DNA of 64,000 nucleotides, taken from Progne subis subis. Its lineage: Eukaryota > Chordata > Aves > Passeriformes > Hirundinidae. This document shows positions 26,098 through 36,027 of the stretch, one piece after another. The translations under genes were made by a program, and so were the position numbers. Location of the stretch: contig JAKJHU010000107.1 of assembly GCA_022316685.1 (NCBI GenBank), forward strand, positions 620,001 through 684,000, written 5' to 3'. The notes beneath the pieces are model-generated. The model saw only the letters and a program-made list of their open reading frames with translations. It had not been told where the DNA came from and did not search any database. How positions within the stretch are numbered: position 1 is the first letter of the stretch; each line of letters begins with the position of its first letter.

Positions 26098-26163
26098 GGA
26101 GAGGTAGCATCTTTTGCTCAAACAGAACATGATATTGCAAAAACTGGGGATGCAACCACAAAG
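26098..26163 (+). CDS. Candidate 22-codon exon, gene unidentified
   Basis: Sixty-six bases between a good acceptor (CAGATTTTTTAG) and a strong donor (ACAAAG/GTAAGAG), open in phase 0 from end to end, with an in-frame TAG immediately upstream formed by the acceptor itself. The translation is close to GEVASFAQTEHDIAKTGDAT. Its phase fits the end of the 24645-24738 candidate. Short length makes this weak on its own; only the phase-compatible chain gives it interest. Confidence 0.25.
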
Positions 26164-27880
26164 GTAAGAGAAAAAAAGTAGGAATGAGAGCAGAGAGAAG
26201 GGGAACCAGGGCTGGGAATCAACAGTAAACAGCAAACATGATCTTTTCTAAGAACCACTGGGAGTGAGGGCTGAGGATGTAGTGAGCTGGCAGTGAACCA
26301 ACGGTGGAGGAAATGGTGGAAGAAAGAAGGGTTGAATTCGTGGAAAATTAATTTTCATTCTCTGGGAAAGAGACTGTTTTGTTTTTGACAGTCTTATTTG
26401 AACAGAAAGAGGAATTTGCCATCTGTGGAGACATCACTTCCAGAAAATCTTAACCTTTTCCTGACCCACTGTGGAGCAGCAGCTGCTTCAGACACTAACC
26501 GTGCAGTAGCCCCAGTCACTCATTTTTTTACTACCATGAGTTTGAAACATCAGGGGTCTTTATAACCTTGTGATACAGAGACTTTCAGTTCTTCTGACAT
26601 GACCTTTAGTGGCATTTTACCACTGGAAGCACAAATCTCCTTCTGGGCCATAACTCACATCCATAAATGTTATATGCTTACACCCAGGGACATAATGCAC
26701 AGTGTCAAAGCTTTTAATGTAGTGAGCATCTGATTGCTAGCATCTCTGGGAAGCTAATTTCTTTACCTCTCCTCCATACTTTGAAGTAAGAAAGTTACAT
26801 TATTTATGTCTTTTTTGTTTGTCAGCACTTGGGATACTCAAATAGTCTGAGTGATGAGGGCTTGGAGGGAAATCAGTAAGCATTATTTGTGCCATAGAGT
26901 CAGGTGTGCAGTGCTGCAAACTAATAGTTAAATTTGAATTACAGTAAATCATGCCAGGGTGGCACAGGAAAATAAAAGCCAGCAAGAAGGGCTAATTCTA
27001 AAAATAAAGCAGAAGTTGTTTGTTAGGGTGCTCCGGAAAGAAACAGGGCAGTAAAATTTGTAGATGTCATTTTGTGAAACATTATAGGAATGTGTAACAA
27101 ATGTGAAGAATTCACTGTTTTAATGTGATGAAAGAAAAACTGTGGCTCAGTAAAATAGGAGTTGCATTCCTCATATTCCTCAAAGATACTGGCTCTTGCA
27201 GGAATAGGTGAAGGGAACTGATGTAAAGTTTTGAAACTGAACTTTCCCTTTAGAAAATGCTGCTCCACAGGGTACAAGATGTATTTCACAAAGAAGAATG
27301 TTGAAAATAAATGGCTTTTTCAATGGGAAAATTTCAAAGAAATTCAAAATTGAATTGTGATATTCCATTTGGATATTCTCTCCCTGCTTTATTTTGATTC
27401 TCCTGCATGATTTTTCCTGAATTTTTAGTGTTGTTATTCTTGCTGTATTTCCATATGTATTTATATTTTATTTATGTTCATGCATGTATGTGCATGTCTG
27501 TATTGTGTGATGATCTTTTTACACCATTAACATTTTTTACTGATTTAAATATTTTGGATTATTCCTGTAAAACATATGATCTGCATTTTTCATCTCAAAT
27601 CTGGTTAAAAACACACTGTAGCATGCTGGAAATTCCCCATGTCTTAGTGAACTCCATTTCCTGAGAAGGTGTGCTGCCAGTTGATAATTTGGTTGGAAAG
27701 CATCTCTCCAACATCTAAATTTCTGTTCTTTTTTTTTTTTTTTTTAGTAGGGTTAATTCTTGTCCTTGAATTTTCTTGAATACTTTCTTGCTACTTCCCC
27801 TGGATAGTTATGGTGATGTGAAAAATCCTCAAAACCTGTTAGCTAGCGGTCCTTCAACTGCAATATAGTAACTGGCCACA
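26164..27880. other. Unique DNA with a poly-T run
   Basis: No gene or transposon recognised. A 17-T run lies at 27729-27745. Confidence 0.45.
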
Positions 27881-28190
27881 AACTCACAGCATCATGGAGT
27901 AATTGAGGAGGGACATTGGATACTGGGTACTCCACCCCTTCTGCCCTGCTCAGAGCAGGTCAGCTGGAGCTGGTTGCTCAGACCATGTTTAAATACCTCC
28001 AAGGATGGAGGCTCCATAGCCTCTCTGGGCAGCCTGTGCTAGTGCTTGGCTCCCTTCATAGTGCAAGCAATTTCCTTGTATCTAGTTGGAATTTCCCATG
28101 TTGGAGCGTGTGTCTCTCATCCTGCCCCTGTGCATCTCCAAGCAGAGCCTGATTCTGTCCTCTCTCACACTCCCATGCAACAGCTGCTGT
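27881..28190 (-). mobile_element. CR1 LINE 3'-end fragment, antisense
   Basis: The + strand reads as the reverse complement of the CR1 3' end: 'cacagcatcatggagtaattg' (degenerate from the usual CATAGAATCA terminus), then 'ctgctcagagcaggtcagct', 'aatacctccaaggatggagg' and 'tctctgggcagcctgtgcta'. Similarity fades toward 28190. It is 5' truncated and non-coding. Confidence 0.85.
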
Positions 28191-29449
28191 TTTCCCTGAG
28201 CGTCTCAACAGTTATCTGCACCCAGAGTGTACTCTGCTGTCTTGCAGCCTGCACAGCAGCTACGGCTCAGGGGTGTGCTGACAGGTGTGGAGTGGCAGCT
28301 TATGAAATACAATAATATGATTGTAAACACTTGTTGGGCCATATCATCAGCTCTACTGTTATCTTTTACAAGATAATAAAAGATAAACCTTTATCTGTGG
28401 TTCAAATCAATTGATTTTTACCCAGTATGGATGGAGGATTTCGGATGGTGCTGTGTGTTTTGCAAACACAGTAGGTCTGTCTGCTCAGAGAGTACTGTGA
28501 TGGATGAAGTCATGGGGTTCCTGGAGAAACCCACAAATTTATGCAAAAAATATTTTTAACCAGTCAAGAGTTATCTGGGATTCCCCATATCTTTAATTTA
28601 GGGGGTTGTTTGGTAATTCAAGAAAAGTGCCCGTGACCCGAAAGAAAATATCTGTATGGTAAGGATTCTCACCAGTTATCACACCCAACTAATCTTCTAA
28701 TTTGTCCGTTTATGAAATATTTGGATTAGAAAAAGGGCACAATCGTTTTGCGCTTGCTGGCAAAAGGCTTTGCTGGGCTTTCTGAGGCTCCTGTGGAGCC
28801 CTGAAGAGGAGGGATCGTGCGATGGCAGCACAGATAGGTGCAGGCTGAACCACAGGAGGGGTGGTTGGCAGGAAGGGCTGTCCCCAGAATGCTGATTCAG
28901 CAGCCAGGAGCTAATTGTGCAAGAGGAATGGCACTTTTAAGGTGTTTACATTCTCTTATCAGACCTGTCAGTGTAAATAATGCCTTTGTCAGCAGTATGG
29001 CTGTGACCAAAAAGCTTTGCAAATGCAGTGTAAGGACAGTCTGGACCTCCTATAGCAAGGTAAATCATGCTGTTTGAGCCCTTCAAAGTACTTTGGAAAG
29101 GGGCAGGAGACATATGATTCTGCCATAGTCAGAAAGTTGCTTCATCCTTTTTCATCTAATTTCAACCTTCATGGCTCCCATTACCTTCAGAGAACCCATG
29201 CTGATTTAAGATATTGTTCAAAGTACCCAAATGCTCTGTGATAAGAAGTGCTGTAGTTATGCATTATACCGTTGTATATAGGCTATAACCAGTTTCGTAA
29301 TGTGAAAAGTTTTCCTTACTGTGTGACCATTAAAAGTATATATGTACGTATATTTGCATTTCAGAGTTCTCTATGAGCCTCTTTTAGGCCAGTTACAGCA
29401 ATAGGTTGTATCTTGAGCTTCTAGGAGCAAACAGAGAAAATACTAGTTT

Positions 29450-29480
<31 letters not shown>

Positions 29481-31839
29481 GGCAGAATGGAGATTTTGTG
29501 ATTTTAAATGTTTTAACTTATAAGATAAAGTGTTTTCATTCTTACTCTAGTCTCACATAGGAACTTGGAGAGTGAATGAAACAAAAATATTACACTTCTT
29601 TTTCATCCAGAACTGAGTTTTCAAACAGAATCTAAGCACCTGAGTCTCTTTTTACAGCCTCAAAAATACTTAGCATTATATGCTCCAGGAGGACAATTAG
29701 ATTCCCCAAATTAGTAATTAGTCTTTAGAAATTTAAGTTTGAATATCAACTCCAGAATCAGTGTGAGGTGACTAAGTTATAAAGATTTACATTTCCTTTT
29801 TAGTCTTTGCGCTTCTTTTCAAAATGTAATTAAACTAGCAGCTGAAAAAACTAAATTGCTTACAGCAATAAAACTATCCCACTGTATAATCTGTGATACA
29901 CCCCTGCTCTGAATACTGTGTGCTCTTCTCAAAAAGCCACAGTTACATTATAAAAGGTATAGAGAAGGTGAAGAAATATCACTTAAGATATGGACTAGCT
30001 TTCATATCAGAAACACTTCAGTAGACCAAGATTCCTGAGCCCAAGGAGAGGTAATGAGGGAGGATAAACAAACAATTAATGAACAGAATGGAAGGGAGAA
30101 AATGCATACGGGTTGAACTGCTTACTGTTTCTTGTGGTACAAGATTTAGGTGGGATGAAACGAAATCATCAGGTGGGAAATTGAAACAAATGAATAAAAG
30201 AAGATGAAACCATATAACATGTTGTTAAAATAGAATTAATTTCCACCAAGTATTGTGGATACTGGGGCCCTCTGCGGTTTCAAAAATTAATTAAATTAAA
30301 GTAGAAAGTTAAGCATCAAGTACACTGAGAGCTCTGAAAGGATGCTGCAAGCCAGAGCAATACTTAAGCAATTAAATTTATTCAGTACAGAACTTTTAAA
30401 CATAATTTTCAGTAACACACTTATTCTGTTTTCTCTTTTTTTATCCTTAACCCCACTACATCCTGTTTTTAAATTGAGCTGCTTAGAACAGGGACTTTCT
30501 TGCATGTTTGTTCAATACTTCTGAACTGATGTTCTGTAGGTTGACAAATATTTTTGTGGTGCTTTCTAAACAATAAGCAATACTGATTACTCTCCTCACT
30601 GGCGCCTGATTGGTGTGTACCTGGCTGCTTTTCCAGAGGAAAATAGTTTAAATAAAAATACTTTGACCTGAACCAACAGCAGATCCAAGAAACAGTGATG
30701 TTGCTGCTATGCTTGTCTTCTTTGCATGTCCTGCTGTCATCTTGATGTGCAGGGAGGTGACTGAACATAAGAGTTGTCACTGTGGCTTGTACAAAAAAGG
30801 TGAACTGTTATGCCAAACACAAATAAGTATCTTTGCAAATTTTGCTATAATGACTGCAAGAGAGTGGTGCTATAAACGTTGTCACACAGATGTAAAAACT
30901 TTCAAGAGAAAAGTATCAGTTTTAGAGAAGATGAATTTCTACACATGCCACAGAATCTTTCTCAAGGCTAGGTGCCTGTGGCAGTTTGGCAGTTTGGGTG
31001 GGAGACACAGAGAGCATCTCCTGGATGACACTGACACAAATAAGCAGCCTGAGAAGCTGTGCAAATCTGCTGCTGTGGCAGCTGCCTGCCTGTCACAGAC
31101 ATCTTCAGGCCCTGTCCTTTAAAAGAGTCAACAAGTGGGAGGAGATCCACACCTCTTCAAAAAGCTTTCTTGAAACAATCACAAAGAAATAAAATGTATT
31201 TTTAAAAGTGCCTGACAGAAAAACAGTATGTAAGTTGCACAGTACATGTGGGTAAGCCTGGGGAAACAAGTTATGTAAGAGAAAATGTTCTAAATGAACC
31301 CTGACAATTTAACCTCATTTTTGGTAGCTGTTTATAAAGAGCCTTGTGGCTGCACTACTGAAGATGAGTAAAGGATATATTTTCACATTAGGTGATTCTT
31401 TGATTGAAAAGGCTAAAGAAATACTTTTAGAGTTAAGGACCTTCAGCTCCCATAGTTGTGAGCAAGCTCCAGTGCAGAGATCTGGCTGCCTGTTCTATGC
31501 AGACGAGGTCTTCAACTACTGTAATGAGCCATGGCAGCCATAATAAATAGAGTTCAGCACTAAAACCTGCTTACGTCGGTGCACCTGAATAGCATAATGC
31601 TGTACCTGGCTCCTGGAGGGGCCTGATCATTTTTAAAATGCCAACAGAAGTCCTCCCCCTGAGCAGACAAATCCCCTTCCCCTTCCCTCAAGTTTTATTT
31701 TTAAGCACCAACAAATAACTTGTAATTGTCAATGAATAGAAGCATCACTGAAAGACAGTATGTTGCTTCCTTGAAGATAAATAATTTACTAAAATCTTGG
31801 CTTTAGGCAGATGACTTTATAAACTGCTCTTGCCATTAC
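28191..31839. other. Unique DNA with a 24-A run
   Basis: A homopolymer of 24 A lies at 29452-29475, without a recognisable retroposed body upstream. Segments near 28967-29059 and 31380-31541 are open with fair splice sites but do not fit a common reading phase, so I leave them uncalled. Confidence 0.45.
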
Positions 31840-32147
31840 TTCAGTACAGTATATGCAGATTAGCTGTGGTTTGTAATCTGCAAAGGCGTTATTGTTTGCA
31901 TTATCCACATAAATCTTCCAGCATCTGTGTATTTCATAAGGGTAAAAGCATTCCTGCCTATTACAAGAACACGACTATTGTAATAAACTCGTGTTATGAC
32001 AGACTGTAATTACTGCGAGCAGTCTCCCCAAAGCCTACAGCCAGGGTGTTGCACCGAGACAAGGATATTTCCAGCAGCCTCGAGAGGATCAGCAATCGCG
32101 ATCAAGCTGCACAACAACGCGCGTCCGCCGTCGGTCCTCCGCTCGGC
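31840..32147. promoter_or_regulatory. Left flank of the minisatellite, possible conserved regulatory DNA
   Basis: Low-repeat AT-rich sequence with TTTGCATTATCC (octamer/POU-like) and TAATTAC (homeodomain-like) words. It turns abruptly CpG-rich from ~32085 to the first repeat unit. The look is that of a conserved non-coding element beside a CpG island, but conservation cannot be judged from one sequence. Confidence 0.3.
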
Positions 32148-33522
32148 GGGGAGCGCTGAGCAAGGGCCCGGCTCCCGGGACAGGGTGTGCTGCGCTGTGC
32201 CCCTGCCCGTGCCAGGGCAGTGCGGGGAGCGCTGAGCAAGGGCCCGGCTCCCGGGACAGGGTCTGCTGCGCTGTGCCCCTGCCCGTGCCAGGGCAGTGCG
32301 GGGAGCGCTGAGCAAGGGCCCGGCTCCCCGGGACAGGGTCTGCTGCGCTGTGCCCCTGCCCGTGCCAGGGCAGTGCAGGGAGCGCTGAGCAAGGGCCCGG
32401 CTCCCCGGGACAGGGTCTGCTGCGCTGTGCCCCTGCCCGTGCCAGGGCAGTGCAGGGAGCGCTGAGCAAGGGCCCGGCTCCCGGGACAGGGTCTGCTGCG
32501 CTGTGCCCCTGCCCGTGCCAGGGCAGTGCGGGGAGCGCTGAGCAAGGGCCCGGCTCCCGGGACAGGGTCTGCTGCGCTGTGCCCCTGCCCGTGCCAGGGC
32601 AGTGCGGGGAGCGCTGAGCAAGGGCCCGGCTCCCGGGACAGGGTGTGCTGCGCTGTGCCCCTGCCCGTGCCAGGGCAGTGCGGGGAGCGCTGAGCAAGGG
32701 CCCGGCTCCCGGGACAGGGTCTGCTGCGCTGTGCCCCTGCCCGTGCCAGGGCAGTGCGGGGAGCGCTGAGCAAGGGCCCGGCTCCCCGGGACAGGGTCTG
32801 CTGCGCTGTGCCCCTGCCCGTGCCAGGGCAGTGCAGGGAGCGCTGAGCAAGGGCCCGGCTCCCCGGGACAGGGTCTGCTGCGCTGTGCCCCTGCCCGTGC
32901 CAGGGCAGTGCAGGGAGCGCTGAGCAAGGGCCCGGCTCCCGGGACAGGGTCTGCTGCGCTGTGCCCCTGCCCGTGCCAGGGCAGTGCGGGGAGCGCTGAG
33001 CAAGGGCCCGGCTCCCGGGACAGGGTCTGCTGCGCTGTGCCCCTGCCCGTGCCAGGGCAGTGCGGGGAGCGCTGAGCAAGGGCCCGGCTCCCCGGGACAG
33101 GGTCTGCTGCGCTGTGCCCCTGCCCGTGCCAGGGCAGTGCGGGGAGCGCTGAGCAAGGGCCCGGCTCCCCGGGCGAGGTGTGCTGCGCTGTGCCCCTGCC
33201 CGTGCCAGGGCAGTGCGGGGAGCGCTGAGCAAGGGCCTGGCTCCCGGGACAGGGTCTGCTGCGCTGTGCCCCTGCCCGTGCCAGGGCAGTGCGGGGAGCG
33301 CTGAGCAAGGGCCCGGCTCCCCGGGACAGGGTCTGCTGCGCTGTGCCCCTGCCCGTGCCAGGGCAGTGCGGGGAGCGCTGAGCAAGGGCCCGGCTCCCCG
33401 GGACAGGGTCTGCTGCGCTGTGCCCCTGCCCGTGCCAGGGCAGTGCGGGGAGCGCTGAGCAAGGGCCCGGCTCCCGGGGCGAGGTGTGCTGCGCTGTGCC
33501 CCTGCCCGTGCCAGGGCAGCGC
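32148..33522. repeat. GC-rich 76/77-bp minisatellite, 18 units
   Basis: Eighteen tandem units begin at 32148, 32224, 32300, 32377, 32454, 32530, 32606, 32682, 32758, 32835, 32912, 32988, 33064, 33141, 33217, 33293, 33370 and 33447; a partial unit follows at 33523. Each carries GAGCGCTGAGCAAGGGCCCG and the hairpin-forming CTGCCCGTGCCAGGGCAG. Variants are an extra C in CTCCC(C)GGG, GGGGAG versus AGGGAG starts, GTGTG versus GTCTG, and a GGGCGAGGTG form in units 14 and 18. Units 1-6 and 7-12 show the same variant order. Every unit contains the palindromes AGCGCT and GGGCCC. The long minus-strand frames over it are open because the unit has no minus stop in any frame; I do not call them genes. Confidence 0.95.
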
Positions 33523-33734
33523 GGGGAGCGGCGGGATGTGCCGTGCCCGGGGGCACCCGGCCCTGCCTGCGCTGGGCACAAACGAGCTCCCACCAACCAG
33601 CTGGGACGCAAAGCACTAACTGTTGAAGTTAAACATTTCCAAAAATCTCTCCCCAGAGCGTTATGAAGTTGTCGGAACGATCCTCTGAACTGCCAGCCTA
33701 GGAGGTCAGCACACACAGGCGTCTTGCAGAGATC

Positions 33735-33965
33735 TGCAAAGATCTGTGCTAGCGTCTGAAAATTGCATCAGATTGAAGCAGGAAACTGTGATCTCAATTA
33801 AAATCTTAGAGGGGCTATTGTGGCATGCAAATAGTGAGCGGAAATGTTAGTTGCGTGATTTATGCTCAGCCATTAAATTTTATGGTAGTTAGATTTCAAT
33901 TTGATAGCATTATCTCTCCCCTACATTTCCAAATTAGAAATTGGGCTAAGAATTGACTCCTCCAG
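33735..33965. promoter_or_regulatory. Possible conserved non-coding element right of the minisatellite
   Basis: AT-rich unique sequence with a perfect octamer-type word in GGCATGCAAATAGTGAG near 33820, homeodomain-like CATTAAAT and CAATTAAAA words, and no open frame. The texture resembles deeply conserved developmental enhancers. This is inference from appearance only. Confidence 0.3.
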
Positions 33966-35977
33966 CCAACTGTTAGACTTCTGAAAAGCACTTTTCTCTG
34001 TGACATGGATTTTAAAAAGTGTCTGACAGAAATACAGTACAACCTGATTGCATGAAATAAATTAAAAATTTCTTAACTGATAGCTCTCAACACAATTTTA
34101 AAGGCTTTATTATGTGAAGAAGCCATTTGCAATACTGACTGTCTTCGCCTTCAGTTTCCATGAATCTGTGTCTGTTTCCTGGGCCTGTAGTCTTTTCTCT
34201 GGAAACTTCTCAGGCTGTAAATCCATGACTACTAACACTGGATCCATGTTTGACTGGATCTCCCAGAAATACATGTTTGATTCAGATCAGGTGTGGCGCA
34301 GGATCACATTTCTGTGTAACCACCCCAAGCATGTTTCTCTTGCCTCTCTCTGCTGGCCTGACTGGTGAAAATCTAGAGGGGGTCAGGCAAGCATTGTAAT
34401 GGGTGAGGCATAGAGCCTGCAGGTACCAGTCAAAGTGAACCCATCAGGGATTTTTTAGTACTATCTCAATTGTCAGAGTGACTTTATACTATATCAGTGC
34501 TTTGCAGATGGGTTTCTGGAGGTTGAGATCCCAATTAATATGCTTCAAATCTACATATACACAGCTTTTTTTCATACCAGCAGTAACAGCTTTAAGTGTA
34601 AAGGCTGTGTTTCTCAGCCGTTTTATCTCAGGCCGGGTGCATTGCTTTGGCCTGCCCTGGCAAGGTTGTATGGGAAAATGCCCCCCACCAGTCTAACCCT
34701 GTATTTCTGCTTGATACTGTGAGTGAAGTACTACAAAGAACGTAGAAAGAAGGATATTTCCTTTTTGCTTATTTTTGTTTCATTCAATTTTCATTAAGTG
34801 GGACTATATCTTTGAAATACCATTGAGTCAGCTCTTTTCTCTTACTGCTCCCAGAACAACAAAGAAGGAAAATAAAACAACCCCCCCTATGAGGGGGTTG
34901 ATTCTCCAGCAGAGAAAATGTTTTATATATGTTTCATGTATACTACATTCCACTAATGTTCTGCTAAATGACACACAAAAGACATGCCACTGAAATGGGA
35001 ATGGGAGTGGACTCAGCAGAAAAGAGGCAGATGAGGAAAGGAATGATGGATAAAAGTTAATTTGTTCCTAATGAAAGCTGGGGCCTGGGTTTTGTGCAAT
35101 GGTTTGAGCAGAAGCTGTTTTTGCCTGCTGGACTTCATTGCAAGTTCTGCCTGCAATGAAGGCAGAACTGTGGTGAAGTGGTACACGTGAGCCCAGGCTG
35201 GTTCTGGAGGATGGCTGAAGAGGTTGAGAGAGGACCAGGAAGCCCAGGGCGTGCTAAATCAGAAGCTGGCACAGGTGCTGACCTGCCTTGTGCAGGGGGG
35301 CTGGGAGCTGCCCAGTCACCCACATCTGCCATAGGTGCAGCTGGGAGCTGGACTGAGCTTATCCACCCTCTTTATCTAATTAGCTACACGTCCCTCTTCA
35401 TTGCTGTAATGTGCCACTTCTTCCATTGCTACAAGCAAGGTGAGCTGCTCCTTGCCTCTCCTGCTCCAAGGTGTTTTTAAAGGCCTATCGCCAAATTGTG
35501 ATTAAAAAAAATCAATCCCGCACAAAGAGGAAATTTTATCAAAGCAGTGAGGGGTGCTGGTTTTGAACTAGGCAAATAAAACATCTTACATAGTTCTAGG
35601 GAGATAGAGCAGAGGACCTAAGCCAAGGTAGCAGTGATATTGCACAGATATGAATCCTTAAACAATAGCTTATAGAAAACATGTATAAGGTATAATGAAT
35701 ATTATTATGTTATGAAGACTGTCAGAGTTGGTCTTCTTTGGAGAGGCATAAGTTAGGGGACTCCAGCCTTTATGAATATATTTTCTTTCTTTTTATGCTG
35801 TCATGGTTGTACTGACAAAGGATTACTAAGAAGTTTTACTGTTGATGTACATATATGAAAGACATTTTGAATAATGACATATATTTATGTACCAAGACAT
35901 TCATTATGTAGTCTAATTATGAAATTCAAATATTAATTATACAATTCATGATGCAATTATACAATGACATTTATTCA
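33966..35977. other. Unique DNA, no gene recognised
   Basis: No transposon recognised. A possible small exon at ~35377-35429 (donor GCAAG/GTGAGC) has only 17 codons and is not called. Confidence 0.4.
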
Positions 35978-36027
35978 ATATATATGCATATATATATATA
36001 CACACACACACACACATATATATGTGT
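35978..36027. repeat. AT/AC compound microsatellite
   Basis: Alternating TA, then AC, then TA dinucleotides around TATATGCATATA. Confidence 0.9.

Noticed and set aside
28390..28410. tRNA B-box-like GTTCAAATC
   Set aside because: No A box or cloverleaf around it.
28838..29077. + strand exon with donor AGCAAG/GTAAAT
   Set aside because: Acceptor and open frame are fair, but the start phase does not fit the preceding candidate and no homology is recognised.
31346..31543. + strand terminal exon followed by AATAAA
   Set aside because: The AATAAA overlaps the stop codons, leaving no room for a 3' UTR, and the phase does not join the other candidates.
32148..33522. CRISPR-like array
   Set aside because: Units are contiguous and near identical with no unique spacers, in a vertebrate genome.
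32010..33716. 568-codon minus-strand ORF and two overlapping ones as protein-coding genes
   Set aside because: They are products of a stop-free tandem repeat whose period is not a multiple of three. All three frames are equally open and the peptides are cyclic and low-complexity.
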